A DNA stretch of 64,000 bases from Ilyomonas limi (GTDB taxonomy: Bacteria; Bacteroidota; Bacteroidia; Chitinophagales; Chitinophagaceae), in the NCBI RefSeq assembly GCF_005233845.1, contig NZ_SZQL01000006.1:186001-250000 (forward strand), written 5' to 3'. How positions within the stretch are numbered: the stretch's first letter is position 1; every line of letters starts with the position of its first letter. Both the position numbers and the translations under genes were made by a program. Of this stretch, positions 7,890 to 18,701 are shown in pieces. Below the pieces are notes generated by a model. The model did not search any database. It saw only the letters and a list, made by a program, of their open reading frames with translations, and was not told where the DNA came from.

Positions 7890-10562
7890 ATGGAATTAAG
7901 TAAAAATTATACACCCGCAGCAATAGAAGATAAGTGGTATCAGCTTTGGTTAAAAAAAGGGTACTTCAACAGCACCCCCGATGAAAGAACGCCCTTTACC
8001 GTTGTTATTCCGCCACCAAATGTAACCGGTGTGTTGCACATGGGACATACACTCAACGAAACAGTGCAGGATATATTGGTGCGTAAAGCACGTATGAGCG
8101 GCTACAATGCCTGCTGGGTACCGGGCAGCGATCATGCTTCCATTGCTACCGAAGCTAAAGTAGTGCAAATGCTGAAGGAAAAGGGTATTGATAAAAACAG
8201 TTTGAGCCGGGAAGCATTTTTGCAATATGCTTTTGAATGGAAAGAAAAATATGGTGGTATTATTTATAGCCAGATTGCAAAGCTGGGCTGCAGCGTGGAT
8301 TGGAACCGCGTAACCTTTACCATGGACGATCATTACTACAAAGCAGTAATTAAAGTATTTGTAGAAATGTACAACCAGGGCTTATTGTATCGTGGTGCAC
8401 GAATGATTAACTGGGATGTGCAGGCAAAAACGGCATTGAGCGATGAAGAAGTGGAATACAGAGATATTGAGGGCAAATTATATTATGTAAAGTATAAGAT
8501 AGTTGATAGTTATGAGATAACTGACGACAGTAATGCTATCAACTATATCACTGTTGCAACACAACGCCCCGAAACCATAATGGGCGATGTGGCAGTGTGT
8601 GTAAACCCCAACGATGAGCGCTATACACATTTGCATGGCAAAAAAGTAATGGTGCCATTAATCAATAAAGCAGTACCGGTTATTACAGATGAATATGTGG
8701 ATCCGGCTTTTGGCACCGGCGCTTTAAAAATTACACCTGCACACGATATTCATGATTACGAGATTGGTTTAAAACACCATTTGGAAGTAATAGACACCCT
8801 TACAGAAGATGGAAAAATAAGCGAAGCCGGACAAGTGTTTATAGGACTTGACCGCTTTGAAGCGCGTAAAAGAGCCGTTGAGCAGTTAAAGGAAGAGGGT
8901 TTATTAATAAAAGAAGAAGAATATACTACGCGTCTTGGTTTTTCGCAACGCACCAATGTGGTAGTAGAGCCGCGCATTTCAACACAGTGGTTTGTAAGAA
9001 TGAAAGAATTGGCCGGGCCAGCTTTAGAAGCGGTAACAAGCGGTAACATTGCCATTCACCCTGGCGATAAATTTTTAGCCACTTACAAATACTGGCTGGA
9101 GAATGTAAAAGACTGGTGCATCAGCCGGCAGTTATGGTGGGGGCAGCAAATACCTGCCTGGTATGATGAAAACGGAAGAATAATAGTTGCAGAAAATGAA
9201 GCAGCAGCAAGGGAATTGTACAGTGGAAAATATGGCGTAAGCAATGCGCAGCTAAGACAAGATGCAGATGTGCTGGATACCTGGTTTTCATCGTGGCTGT
9301 GGCCGATAGAAGTGTTTTATGGAATAACAAACCCCGGCAACAAAGACGTTGAATATTATTATCCAACCAATGTATTGGTAACCGGTCAGGATATTATCTT
9401 TTTTTGGGTGGCACGTATGATTATGGCAGGTATGCAGTTTAAGCAGGAGAAGCCATTCAGCGATGTATATTTCACCGGCATGGTGCGCGATAAGCTGGGG
9501 CGAAAAATGAGTAAAAGTCTCGGCAATAGTCCGGATTTATTGGTGTTAATTGACAAATACGGCGCTGATGCAGTGCGTTTCGGCATTATGATTTCTTCTC
9601 CGGCCGGTAACGATTTGCTGTTTGACGAAGCCGCTTTGGAGCAGGGCCGTAATTTCAATAATAAGCTTTGGAATGCAATGAAACTGGTAAAAATGTGGGA
9701 AGAAAAACAAGCTGGGAGCAAAAAGGAGCAAACTTTAAGCAACGGGGAAGAAGGTTCGGGCGAGTCCGCTTTTGCTGTGCAGTGGTTTGAAAACCGGTTG
9801 AGCGAGGTGAGGGGAGAAGTGGAAGACTTGATGAAAGGATTTAAACTGAGCGAAGCACTCAAGACGATTTATTCACTTATCTGGGATGACTTTTGTAGCT
9901 GGTATCTCGAGTGGGTTAAGCCTGGTTTTGAACAGCCGGTTAATGCTGCCATTTATCAAAAAACCATTGCTTTTTTTGATGATCTGCTGCAGTTGCTGCA
10001 CCCGTTTATGCCGTTTATTACCGAAGAAATTTATCATCTACTGAAAGAAAGAACCGATGATTTGTGTGTAAAACAATTTGCTCCGTTACAACCGGCAAAT
10101 ACAATTATTTTGGCAGAAGGTGCTTTGCTAAAAGCAGCCATTACCACCTTACGCGATGCGAGGAACAAAAACGGATTAAAGCCCAAAGATGCTATTCAAT
10201 TGTATATTCAATCAGAAAACAGTAATCAGTTCAAGGCTTCTGAGCATATACTTGTAAAACAGGTAAATGCAGAAGGAATTGCTTATACGGAAGAACCGGT
10301 GCCGAATACCATTGTGGTAACGCTGGAAAAGGATAAATTTTTTATAGCAGCAGAAAACAAAGTAGATGTAGAGGCATTGAGAAATGAATTGCTCAAGGAT
10401 ATGGAATATCAAAAGAGATTTGTTGAAAGTGTAATGAAAAAGCTAACCAACGAAAAGTTTTTGCAAAACGCAAAACCGGAAGTGGTGGCTTTGGAAAGAA
10501 AGAAAAAAATGGATGCGGAAGCACGTATTAAAACTATTGAGGAAAGCTTGATCAACTTGTAA
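7890..10562 (+). CDS. valS: Valine--tRNA ligase
   Basis: Class I aminoacyl-tRNA synthetase charging tRNA-Val. The HIGH motif reads HMGH (residues 50-53, within PPPNVTGVLHMGHTLN) and the second signature is KMSKS (near residue 540, GRKMSKSLGNSPD). The WCISRQLWWGQQIPAW segment and the editing-domain region (AVCVNPNDERY, TPAHDIHDYEIG) are typical of ValS. A C-terminal coiled coil (about the last 60 residues) ends the protein. The start at 7890 (MELSKNYTPAAIEDKWY) fits the family; an in-frame ATG at 7869 would add seven residues. At 890 residues it is the usual Bacteroidota length. Confidence 0.97.
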   Translation: MELSKNYTPAAIEDKWYQLWLKKGYFNSTPDERTPFTVVIPPPNVTGVLHMGHTLNETVQDILVRKARMSGYNACWVPGSDHASIATEAKVVQMLKEKGIDKNSLSREAFLQYAFEWKEKYGGIIYSQIAKLGCSVDWNRVTFTMDDHYYKAVIKVFVEMYNQGLLYRGARMINWDVQAKTALSDEEVEYRDIEGKLYYVKYKIVDSYEITDDSNAINYITVATQRPETIMGDVAVCVNPNDERYTHLHGKKVMVPLINKAVPVITDEYVDPAFGTGALKITPAHDIHDYEIGLKHHLEVIDTLTEDGKISEAGQVFIGLDRFEARKRAVEQLKEEGLLIKEEEYTTRLGFSQRTNVVVEPRISTQWFVRMKELAGPALEAVTSGNIAIHPGDKFLATYKYWLENVKDWCISRQLWWGQQIPAWYDENGRIIVAENEAAARELYSGKYGVSNAQLRQDADVLDTWFSSWLWPIEVFYGITNPGNKDVEYYYPTNVLVTGQDIIFFWVARMIMAGMQFKQEKPFSDVYFTGMVRDKLGRKMSKSLGNSPDLLVLIDKYGADAVRFGIMISSPAGNDLLFDEAALEQGRNFNNKLWNAMKLVKMWEEKQAGSKKEQTLSNGEEGSGESAFAVQWFENRLSEVRGEVEDLMKGFKLSEALKTIYSLIWDDFCSWYLEWVKPGFEQPVNAAIYQKTIAFFDDLLQLLHPFMPFITEEIYHLLKERTDDLCVKQFAPLQPANTIILAEGALLKAAITTLRDARNKNGLKPKDAIQLYIQSENSNQFKASEHILVKQVNAEGIAYTEEPVPNTIVVTLEKDKFFIAAENKVDVEALRNELLKDMEYQKRFVESVMKKLTNEKFLQNAKPEVVALERKKKMDAEARIKTIEESLINL

Positions 10563-10710
10563 TTTGTATTAGTAAAGCCATTAAGGCACTAAATAAAGAA
10601 CTTGCCTGTCTTAAAGGCAGAAATATAAAAACAATAAGGGTGCTTGATATGTTTCTTCACATATCTATCTTGCTTAATTTTTATATGTTTTCCGTTTTGT
10701 AATTTTTCTT

Positions 10711-11199
10711 ATGTTAAGTATTCAGCCGGCTGGTGTTAAAGAAATCTCCCTTATTCGTAAGCTTGCTTACGAGATTTGGCCGGCTGCTTACAATACGATC
10801 TTAAGTGCTGGTCAGCTCCAATACGTGCTGCAGCTTATGTACAGCGAGGAAGCATTAATTAATCAAATGAGAGAGGGACAGCAATTTTATATTGCTTACG
10901 ATAATGGAGTGCCGGCAGGTTTTGCAGCTTTTGGGACTTATGGCGCAACTACTTATAAATTGCATAAAATATATGTGCTTCCGCAAATGCAAGGCAAAGG
11001 CACCGGCGGGCAATTGTTGCAATTTGTAATTGAAAAAGTAAAGGAAAATACAGCAACGGCATTAATATTAAATGTAAACCGCCAAAATTCAGCATTACAT
11101 TTTTATAAAAAAATGGGATTTGAAATAGCGGAAGAAGTGAATATTGATATTGGCAGAGGCTATTTTATGAATGATTACATTATGAAGCTTGCATTATAG
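10711..11199 (+). CDS. GNAT family N-acetyltransferase
   Basis: A 162-residue protein with the GNAT fold: the acetyl-CoA pyrophosphate-binding loop is visible as KIYVLPQMQGKGTGGQLLQF (R/Q-x-x-G-x-G type), followed by LILNVNRQNSALHFYKKMGFEIAEE, the usual motif B. It should transfer an acetyl group from acetyl-CoA to an amine; the substrate cannot be told from sequence. It stands alone between valS (148 bp upstream) and the flavoprotein gene. Confidence 0.88.
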   Translation: MLSIQPAGVKEISLIRKLAYEIWPAAYNTILSAGQLQYVLQLMYSEEALINQMREGQQFYIAYDNGVPAGFAAFGTYGATTYKLHKIYVLPQMQGKGTGGQLLQFVIEKVKENTATALILNVNRQNSALHFYKKMGFEIAEEVNIDIGRGYFMNDYIMKLAL

Positions 11200-11327
11200 T
11201 TTTTATCATCATCCAAGTAATATTGAAATGATGCTACCTTACTAACTGCCTTATTTTCATGCCGTCGTACATATTTCAATAACTTGCACCGTTTTTGTTT
11301 TACTATTCAAACTGTAAATTTTTTTAC

Positions 11328-12770
11328 ATGAAAATAGTAATTATAGGTAGCGGTTTTGCAGGATTAAAACTTGCCCGCAAGCTAAATAACAAGCCGAACG
11401 TAGAAGTACTGTTAATTGATAAATATAACTATCACCAATTTCAGCCGCTGTTTTACCAGGTAGCCACGTCATCCCTGGATGCAAGCAATATTTCCTTTCC
11501 GCTTCGCAAAGCATTTCAGCATAGCAAAAATGTGCGCATTCGCCTGACTACTGTAACAGATATAGATACAACAAACAACTGTGTAAAGACGGATATAGGT
11601 GACTTTGACTATGATGTGCTGGTGCTTGCTACTGGTGCAGATACCAATTTTTTTGGCAACAAGCAAATGCAGGCACTTGCTTACCCGATGAAATCAACAG
11701 TAGAAGCATTGCGGCTGCGGCACCACCTGATACAAAACTTTGAAGATGCTCTAAGGGTTAAGAACAATTCTGAAGAATTGAAGCCTTATATGAGTATTGT
11801 TATAGTGGGCGGCGGACCTACCGGCGTAGAGTTAAGCGGCGCTATAGCAGAAATGCGCAATAAAATTTTGCCTAAAGATTATCCTGAACTTGATTTTTCT
11901 ACCATGAAAATCTACCTTGTTGAAGGGAGTCCGAAGACATTGGGGGTGATGAGCGAGAAAAGCAGTGAGCAAAGCTGTAAGTATCTGCACGAACTGGGTG
12001 TAACGGTAATAAACAATACGGTAGTAAAAGAATTTGACGGGTACAAAGTAACCTTATCTACCGGAGAAACCATTGAGACAAAAACAGTAATATGGGCTGC
12101 AGGTGTAAAAGGAAATATTCCGGGCGGTATTGATCCAACGCTGGTAGTGCGGGGCAACCGTATAAAAGTGGACCGTTACAATAAGATATTGGGCTTTAAT
12201 AATGTATATGCTATAGGTGATGTGGCCAGTATGGAAACGCCTAAATATCCAACCGGGCATCCACAATTGGCAAATGTGGCCATAACACAGGGCAAATTGT
12301 TAGCAAAAAACCTGCTGAAAATCAGCTCAGGCAGCAGGGAGCCGCTGGAAGAATATGAGTACCACGATAAAGGAAGCCTGGCAACGGTGGGACGTAACCG
12401 CGCTGTTGTGGACATTCCGCATCCCAAAATACACATTGGCGGCTTTTTAGCCTGGGTTTTCTGGATGAGTCTTCACTTGTTTTTGATTGTAGGCGTAAAA
12501 AACCGTGTGCAGATTTTTATTAATTGGATGTATAAGTATTTCACATTCGACCAGAATTTGCGCCTGATCTTTAGAGGACTTGGCATTACTGATAATGCAC
12601 AGTTACCACAGCATCAGCTACCAACCGTACAGCAACATTTGCAAACATTGATACCTGATGAAAAAGCTGGTGTACCGGTAACACAATCTAATCAGGTAGT
12701 AACACCGTCACCGGCGCAAGTACCTACGCAACCTGCTTCAGCAACATCTGTAGCAAAGGTGGTAGTATAA
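11328..12770 (+). CDS. NAD(P)/FAD-dependent oxidoreductase, type II NADH:quinone dehydrogenase-like
   Basis: A 480-residue flavoprotein beginning with the FAD-binding MKIVIIGSGFAGLKLARKL, then KYNYHQFQPLFYQVATSSL (typical of NDH-2), LVLATGADTNFFG, and a second Rossmann motif IVGGGPTGVELSGAIAEM for NAD(P)H. VYAIGDVA is the conserved FAD C-terminal motif. The segment FLAWVFWMSLHLFLIVGVKNR near residue 380 should dip into the membrane, as in NDH-2 enzymes that pass electrons to quinone without pumping protons. The last 55 residues are a Gln/Pro/Thr/Val-rich tail absent from many homologues. The start at 11328 is chosen because the earlier ATG would add an unrelated leader. Confidence 0.88.
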   Translation: MKIVIIGSGFAGLKLARKLNNKPNVEVLLIDKYNYHQFQPLFYQVATSSLDASNISFPLRKAFQHSKNVRIRLTTVTDIDTTNNCVKTDIGDFDYDVLVLATGADTNFFGNKQMQALAYPMKSTVEALRLRHHLIQNFEDALRVKNNSEELKPYMSIVIVGGGPTGVELSGAIAEMRNKILPKDYPELDFSTMKIYLVEGSPKTLGVMSEKSSEQSCKYLHELGVTVINNTVVKEFDGYKVTLSTGETIETKTVIWAAGVKGNIPGGIDPTLVVRGNRIKVDRYNKILGFNNVYAIGDVASMETPKYPTGHPQLANVAITQGKLLAKNLLKISSGSREPLEEYEYHDKGSLATVGRNRAVVDIPHPKIHIGGFLAWVFWMSLHLFLIVGVKNRVQIFINWMYKYFTFDQNLRLIFRGLGITDNAQLPQHQLPTVQQHLQTLIPDEKAGVPVTQSNQVVTPSPAQVPTQPASATSVAKVVV

Positions 12771-12802
12771 ACATAGAAACTGTTTACTTTTTACCTATTT
12801 TT

Positions 12803-12856
12803 AAAAGCACATTGGCTGGCAGATACACCAGCCAATGTGCTAATATTATTTTATTA
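12803..12856 (+). terminator. Hairpin terminator after the flavoprotein gene
   Basis: Perfect 14-bp stem AGCACATTGGCTGG / CCAGCCAATGTGCT (12806-12819 and 12828-12841) with an 8-base loop, followed by a T-rich run (TAATATTATTTTATT). Confidence 0.75.
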
Positions 12857-13038
12857 GTAGGTTCAATTCTTTAAGCAGTCATAAAACCTGTATACAAAAA
12901 TCAAAGTAGTTTTTTCCTATAATTTATATTATGTTAAGTTTAGAAAAGTATCTACTATCCGGCTGCTGTCGGTAGACCAAATTAGAAAGCTGTATTTTTA
13001 TTGATGTACTTATTATCAAACAACATGCTCCCATATCT

Positions 13039-14139
13039 TTAAACAAACTTATAAGCAAGCTGCAAACCGGAAAGTAATGGGCGTTGCAGTCCTTTGTGCT
13101 GTACCAGTATTTTAAACTTGCTGCCCATATCGAGCATAAGCGTACTAACAAATTGTAAGTTTTTTTGCTTTTCTGCAGCGTTGTAATCTCTACTTTCCTC
13201 CATTGCTCTGAGGTAATGTACCAGGCCAAGAGTGCGCAGAAAATTTGCCTGATTGGTAAATCCGGTACACGTAAGTCCATTTTTGGTGCCCCACTGGTTT
13301 AAAGCTGAAAAATTTACATGTGCTGTAATATCCTGCTTCCCAATATTACTATAAACCTTGTCATTGATCTCATGCTTATAATAACAAACTATAGAACCCT
13401 GGCTCCTTTTTGGCTGATAAAATTCGGCTGAGGAGTATCCATAATCTATGGTAAGCACAAATCCCTTTTGTAGTGCATTGGCTACTGTGGTGATCCACTC
13501 TGTGGCTTGCAGATTTATTTCGGTGCGAAATCCTTTTGGCAGCTTTACATTCAGTTCCTCCAAATAATTTTTAAGTGCTGTGGAGGCAGGTTTTAGCACT
13601 TCTATAAAGCCATCCAGATAATCCACAAAAACTTCCATCAGCTCATCTTCCATTATTACCTGGTGTACCGGAAAATTATCTACCAACTCGTTGGACAAAA
13701 CACATCCGCAAACTTCCGGGATCTCCTCAATAGCATCATACCAATATACTTTATCCTGTAAAATCATTTTTTCCTTTTGGCGCATCACTTCACTTTTTTC
13801 TATAATACAGTAAGTAAGATGCTCGTATAAATCTTTATTGTTCTGCAGGTAATTTAAAATATCCCGGCAAAGCACACCAGTTCCGGCCCCGTATTCAACA
13901 ATAGTAAATGGCTTTTTATCCAGCAGGTGCCACATTTCCTCCAACTGTTTGGCAACCATTTCGCCAAAAAGGCGGGTATAATGAGGTGTGGTGTAATAAT
14001 CGCCCGATATGCCAATTTTTTCCGCATTGGAAGTATAATAACCTAAAGCAGGATAATACAAAGTGATGTCCATAAAATCACGAAAGCTGATAGGTCCTTC
14101 CTCACGTATTTTTTGAATGATAATTTCAGATAACACCAT
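13039..14139 (-). CDS. SAM-dependent methyltransferase, MidA/NDUFAF7 family
   Basis: A 366-residue protein of the MidA/NDUFAF7 family (PF02636). It opens with the family helix (IREEGPISFRDFMDITLYYPALGYYTS) and GDYYTTPHYTRLFGEMVAKQLEEMW, then the SAM-binding motif I as VEYGAGTGVLCRDIL, and later NELVDNFPVH and VLTIDYGYSSAEFY. Mitochondrial NDUFAF7 dimethylates an arginine of complex I; the bacterial substrate is not known. No signal peptide. It is convergent with the flavoprotein gene and reads away from the TPR/gyrA unit. Confidence 0.9.
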   Translation of the reverse strand: MVLSEIIIQKIREEGPISFRDFMDITLYYPALGYYTSNAEKIGISGDYYTTPHYTRLFGEMVAKQLEEMWHLLDKKPFTIVEYGAGTGVLCRDILNYLQNNKDLYEHLTYCIIEKSEVMRQKEKMILQDKVYWYDAIEEIPEVCGCVLSNELVDNFPVHQVIMEDELMEVFVDYLDGFIEVLKPASTALKNYLEELNVKLPKGFRTEINLQATEWITTVANALQKGFVLTIDYGYSSAEFYQPKRSQGSIVCYYKHEINDKVYSNIGKQDITAHVNFSALNQWGTKNGLTCTGFTNQANFLRTLGLVHYLRAMEESRDYNAAEKQKNLQFVSTLMLDMGSKFKILVQHKGLQRPLLSGLQLAYKFV

Positions 14140-14238
14140 GTTTTTAATCGGTTTAATTCAAAATATCCAATTCTATTCGCCAATTTATTTTGTTAAGATA
14201 GAAACTACAGGAAGACGCCTTTGCATCTACTCATCTGC

Positions 14239-14268
14239 AAAAAAAAGCCGCTCCTTAAAGCGGCTTTT
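14239..14268 (-). terminator. Rho-independent terminator after the TPR gene (minus strand)
   Basis: Ten-bp stem AAAAGCCGCT / AGCGGCTTTT (14243-14252 and 14259-14268), short loop; the run of A residues at 14239-14246 gives the T tract on the minus strand. It lies 20 bp past the stop of the gyrA-linked TPR gene. Confidence 0.85.
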
Positions 14269-14287
14269 GTATAAAAGTTCAGCAATA

Positions 14288-15604
14288 CTACATTTTGTAT
14301 TTTCCATGCTCGGCATCAAATTGTTTAAATTTGGCGTCATACTTATCGTAATCTTTAGTAGCAGCAGCCGAATTAGTTCCTTTTGTTTGCTCTCTTTTCC
14401 ACATATACAGGTTGGCTAAATAGTCCACTGCATGATCCAAAGAATTAGCTTCAATTCTGTCGCGGTCTGTTTTTGCTTTCAGTATCTCATACCCCTTTTC
14501 AAGCCATGCGATAGCCGAATCGGCATACACCTGTTGTTGCTTTTCCACCTCTGTGCGTTGTGTCTTCAAAGCAGCACTTTCACCGCGAAGAGCATAACGT
14601 CTATCTTCCAGATCGTTGAAAATATTATAATTCAGCAAACCGGCATTGTAAGCATAAATACCCTGGTTAGGATTTTGGTTAAAAGCGCGCTTGTAAATGC
14701 CTGCCGCTGTAAGCTTGTATTGTACTTGTTTGTTACTGTCTAAGCTTTGCAACTGCTGCGGGTTGGCAAAAGTCTCTGCATAATTTACCAACTGGTCTTC
14801 TGTTAAAGTGGTAGCCGAATCCTGCTGATATTTTGTCATAATCTGATCTAAGGATGCGTTCTGGCTCATGTTGCTCATTTCCATTTGAGACCACAAATTT
14901 GCCTTGTCGGGGTACAACTCTTTTGCAATGGCTAAGTACTTTGTAAACTTTTCAGGCTGGTTCATTTTAGAATAATCATCCAGCATGTATTGATACATAG
15001 GCTGCAGATCGGCTCCACCTGTTTTCAGATCGGCCAACTTTTCGTAATAAGCTACAGCACTATCCGGCTTCCCCATATTTTGGGCAGCATAGCCAGTGTA
15101 CAGAACAGTAAAAGTGTCAATAAGAGATTTATTGGAATTAAATCCGTTTTTATTGATAAACTCACTCAATTCTGTTGCACGCTTAAATTCCTGAAAAGCT
15201 TCCGGCCATTTACTCTCGGTGAAGTATTTCTTACCATTGTTGAAAGAAGCTGAATATAACCAGGCGAGACCGTTGATAGCTGCACTAGCATTACCTTCTT
15301 TCAGCATCTTCAGCGAAGGATCTTTTTGTAAATACGTATTAAATGCAGCCATAGACTGTTGAGCAGCATCCGGATATTTGCCGGTTAAGGCACTATCGGC
15401 ATACAGCTGGCCGTAAATAGCAGCTTTCCACAGGTATGTTTCTGGCTTATCCTGTGCTTTGCTGTCGGTACTGAGCTTGTCAATATCACTTTTAGCATCT
15501 TCATATTTTTTAAGCTGATAATTCAGCATAACCTTGCTGTAGTCCTGCGCTGTAGCTGCAATGGCAAAGGCGGCAAACAATAAAAAAAGAAAGGTTTTTT
15601 TCAT
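14288..15604 (-). CDS. Secreted tetratricopeptide-repeat protein
   Basis: A 438-residue protein with a clear signal peptide (MKKTFLFLLFAAFAIAATAQ). The mature part is almost entirely alpha-helical with degenerate TPR motifs, for example AYYEKLADLKTGGADLQPMYQYM and SAIAWLEKGYEILKAK. It is probably a periplasmic scaffold. It follows gyrA with a 45-bp gap on the same strand and shares the terminator at 14239-14268, so the two likely form an operon. No catalytic motif is seen. Confidence 0.82.
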   Translation of the reverse strand: MKKTFLFLLFAAFAIAATAQDYSKVMLNYQLKKYEDAKSDIDKLSTDSKAQDKPETYLWKAAIYGQLYADSALTGKYPDAAQQSMAAFNTYLQKDPSLKMLKEGNASAAINGLAWLYSASFNNGKKYFTESKWPEAFQEFKRATELSEFINKNGFNSNKSLIDTFTVLYTGYAAQNMGKPDSAVAYYEKLADLKTGGADLQPMYQYMLDDYSKMNQPEKFTKYLAIAKELYPDKANLWSQMEMSNMSQNASLDQIMTKYQQDSATTLTEDQLVNYAETFANPQQLQSLDSNKQVQYKLTAAGIYKRAFNQNPNQGIYAYNAGLLNYNIFNDLEDRRYALRGESAALKTQRTEVEKQQQVYADSAIAWLEKGYEILKAKTDRDRIEANSLDHAVDYLANLYMWKREQTKGTNSAAATKDYDKYDAKFKQFDAEHGKYKM

Positions 15605-15649
15605 ATACTTGGTTGATTATTAATGTTCTCAGGTTATTAGTTGAAACTT

Positions 15650-18316
15650 TTATTCAATTGTTGTATCGGCCACATCAGTATCTGAAGCAGGTTGCGTTGT
15701 ATCTGGCAATGCTTCATCTGTGATTTCGGCTATTTCATTTTCAATAACTTCCTCTTCTTCAATGGTTGAAATGGCTGCAATTTCGTCGCCTTCATCCAAT
15801 CTTATCAGGATAACACCTTGGGTATTTCTGCCGGCTTCTTTAATGTTTACAACCGGTGTACGTAAGGTAATGCCCGATTTACAGGTGATGATTAGATCTT
15901 CTTTTTCGCTAACGTTTAATATACCTACTAACTTTCCGGTTTTTTCAGTAACATTTATCGTTTTCACACCTTTACCACCCCTATTGGTTATGCGGTAAAC
16001 ATCCTCCCCTTCGCTCACCAGCGGCGTACGCTTGCCGTAGCCTTTTTCGCTTACTACCAGGATGGTTTTTGAAGCGTCCTCCTTATTAACACATATCATA
16101 CCAATTACCTCATCTGTACCGTCTTCTACGTCAATTCCTTGCACACCAATAGCACCACGCCCGGTAGAGCGAACTTTGCTCTCGGGGAAGCGGATAGCAC
16201 GGCCACTTTTTACCGCCATCATTATCTCGTTATTGCCGTTTGTCATTTGCACCTGCAGCAGTTCATCACCATCTACAACGGTTATTGCATTTACACCATT
16301 CTGGCGCGGACGGCTAAACTCTTCGAGTAAGGTTTTCTTGATAATGCCTTTTTTAGTACAGAGCAAAATGTAATGACTATTAATGTATTCTTTATCGTCT
16401 AAATTCTTAACATCAATAATTGCTTTTACTTTGTCGTCTGCCGGTATTTGTATCAGATTCTGAATGGCGCGACCTTTGCCCGACTTTTCACCTTCGGGTA
16501 TTTCGTATACTTTTAGCCAGTAGCAACGGCCCTTTTCGGTAAAGAATAAAAGTGTATGATGGGTAGAAGCTACAAACAAATGTTCTACGTAATCTTCTTC
16601 CCTGGTTTTGCTGCCAATAGCACCCCGGCCGCCACGGCGTTGCTGCCGGTACTCAGTAGCCGATGTTCTTTTGATATATCCTAAATGCGAGATGGTAATA
16701 ATTACATTTTCATCTTCAATCAGGTCTTCAATGCGCATTTCGTCGGCGAGGTATTGGATTTCGCTTTTACGGGTATCGCCAAATTTTTCCTTTATTTCTA
16801 ATAATTCAGTCTTAATTAAATCGTATCGCAGGTCTTCACTACCCAGCAAAGCAGTAAGTCTGGCGATGGTGCGCATAATATCGTTAAATTCATCTACAAT
16901 CTTGTCCCGCTCCATACCCGTAAGGCGCTGCAGGCGCAATTCCAGTATGGCTTTTGCCTGCGCTTCGCTTAATCCAGCCTCCTGGTTGTAAAAAGTTTGA
17001 TCTATTTCGGCAAAAAGCGACTCATTCAGATACCAGTTTTCTTCCCTGCTTTTATTGATTAAAGTCTCTTTTGCTTCATCAGGCGTGCGGCTGTCGCGAA
17101 TGAGGCGGATGACTTCATCCAAATGGTCGAGCGCTTTGAGATAACCTTCCAACAGGTGTGCGCGTTCTTTGGCTTTACGCAATTCAAATTTAGTGCGGCG
17201 TATCACCACATCCATTCTAAACTCTACAAACTCACTGATTAAATCTTTGAGGTTCAATATGCGCGGCCGCCCTTTGCTCAGCGCCACGTTATTGATACCA
17301 TAGCTTGTTTGCAGCTCGGTAAACTTGAATAAATGATTAATAACAACATTAGCAATAGCATCCCTTTTCAAATCCACTACAATGCGGGTGCCTTCGCGGT
17401 TATTACTCTCATTGTTTACGTGCGCAATGCCATCAATTATCTTATCATTTACCAGCTGTCCAATCTTATCGGTCAAGGCATCGAGCCCCACCTGGTAAGG
17501 TACAGCAGTAATAATGATCTGCTCGCGGCCACTTTGCTTTGTTTCAATGTGGCATTTACCACGCACCACTACCCTGCCGCGCCCCGTCATCATGGCTTGT
17601 TTTACCCCTTCCATACCATAAATAACGCCGCCGGTGGGGAAGTCGGGCGCTTTTACATACTGCATCAATTCTTCAATCTCAATGGCGCGGTTTTCAATAT
17701 AAGCCACGCAGCCGTCAATTGCTTCACTCAGGTTATGCGGCATCATATTGGTAGCCATACCTACAGCAATACCGCTACTGCCGTTTACCAGTAGTTGTGG
17801 TATGCGGGTAGGTAAAACGGTTGGTTCATTTAGCGAATCGTCAAAATTGAGCTGAAAGTCAACGGTTTCCTTTTCAATATCTTCCAGCATAGCTTCGGCA
17901 ATGCGCTCCAGACGTACTTCGGTATAACGCATGGCAGCCGGCGGGTCGCCATCCTGGTTGCCAAAATTTCCCTGCCCATCTACCATCGTATAGCGCATTG
18001 TCCATTCCTGCGCCATACGCACTAAGGTATCGTAAATAGAAGCGTCGCCGTGCGGGTGGTATTTACCCATCACCTCTCCCACTATACGCGCCGCTTTTTT
18101 GTATGCTTTATTGCTGTTGTTGCCCAGTTCGTTCATCGCGTATAGTACGCGGCGATGCACGGGCTTAAATCCGTCACGTATATCCGGCAGGGCTCGGCCT
18201 ACAATTACCGACATTGAATAGTCAATGTAGGCGGTTTTCATTTGCTCCTCAATATTTACCTGGATAATACGGTCGTTGTCGTTTGTTTCTAACGGAGTAA
18301 TCTGATTCTCTTCCAT
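15650..18316 (-). CDS. gyrA: DNA gyrase subunit A
   Basis: An 888-residue GyrA, the breakage-reunion subunit of the A2B2 type II topoisomerase that introduces negative supercoils. The active-site tyrosine is Tyr131 ([14 protein letters not shown]). The quinolone-resistance region reads HGDASIYD, so the residue at E. coli position 83 is alanine (Ala92 here) and position 87 is Asp96. The GyrA box QRRGGRG (about residues 558-564) starts the beta-pinwheel C-terminal domain needed for DNA wrapping, and an acidic tail of about 40 residues ends the protein. The next gene on the strand encodes a secreted TPR protein. Confidence 0.97.
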   Translation of the reverse strand: MEENQITPLETNDNDRIIQVNIEEQMKTAYIDYSMSVIVGRALPDIRDGFKPVHRRVLYAMNELGNNSNKAYKKAARIVGEVMGKYHPHGDASIYDTLVRMAQEWTMRYTMVDGQGNFGNQDGDPPAAMRYTEVRLERIAEAMLEDIEKETVDFQLNFDDSLNEPTVLPTRIPQLLVNGSSGIAVGMATNMMPHNLSEAIDGCVAYIENRAIEIEELMQYVKAPDFPTGGVIYGMEGVKQAMMTGRGRVVVRGKCHIETKQSGREQIIITAVPYQVGLDALTDKIGQLVNDKIIDGIAHVNNESNNREGTRIVVDLKRDAIANVVINHLFKFTELQTSYGINNVALSKGRPRILNLKDLISEFVEFRMDVVIRRTKFELRKAKERAHLLEGYLKALDHLDEVIRLIRDSRTPDEAKETLINKSREENWYLNESLFAEIDQTFYNQEAGLSEAQAKAILELRLQRLTGMERDKIVDEFNDIMRTIARLTALLGSEDLRYDLIKTELLEIKEKFGDTRKSEIQYLADEMRIEDLIEDENVIITISHLGYIKRTSATEYRQQRRGGRGAIGSKTREEDYVEHLFVASTHHTLLFFTEKGRCYWLKVYEIPEGEKSGKGRAIQNLIQIPADDKVKAIIDVKNLDDKEYINSHYILLCTKKGIIKKTLLEEFSRPRQNGVNAITVVDGDELLQVQMTNGNNEIMMAVKSGRAIRFPESKVRSTGRGAIGVQGIDVEDGTDEVIGMICVNKEDASKTILVVSEKGYGKRTPLVSEGEDVYRITNRGGKGVKTINVTEKTGKLVGILNVSEKEDLIITCKSGITLRTPVVNIKEAGRNTQGVILIRLDEGDEIAAISTIEEEEVIENEIAEITDEALPDTTQPASDTDVADTTIE

Positions 18317-18701
18317 GAAATGGTACTGCTTGAATGCAAGCTGTTTATACTAAATATTAAAGCTACAAAAGTAACGTTTTCGGGGCAGTATTGCTAATAT
18401 AAAACGCTTTTTTAACGGCGCTTTTTTGGCTGTTGTAGGCAGCGAGTGAGGTGTTTGATTTTTAAAATGATTGGTGAAATGTTTTCTCGAAAACGGAGGT
18501 GAAAGGCAGTCTCATCATGCCATCCAACCGGAGGCGAGCCGACCTGACGATGCTACGTTGTTACTTTAAGAGTACACATAAAACTAATGCTAACTTAAAA
18601 CGCTCAACGCTCTCTGTTATGCAAACAGATTGGGTTCTTTATTAATGGCATAGAATTTATTCATTAAAACATAAATCATTTTAAAGCACAAACAATCTTC
18701 T
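18317..18701. other. 385-bp divergent intergenic region
   Basis: It separates gyrA (leftward) from the MBL-fold gene (rightward) and so must hold both promoters, but no clear TTTG/TAnnTTTG pair was found. Short T-rich direct repeats (CGCTTTTTT twice near 18400-18430) are present. No RNA gene or ORF is supported. Confidence 0.4.

Noticed and set aside
10756-10771. Palindrome CGTAAGC-TT-GCTTACG
   Set aside because: It lies inside the coding sequence of the acetyltransferase at ordinary codons and has no T tract; likely chance.
12924-13280. 118-codon minus-strand frame overlapping the MidA-like gene
   Set aside because: Shadow of the real gene in another frame; no domain.
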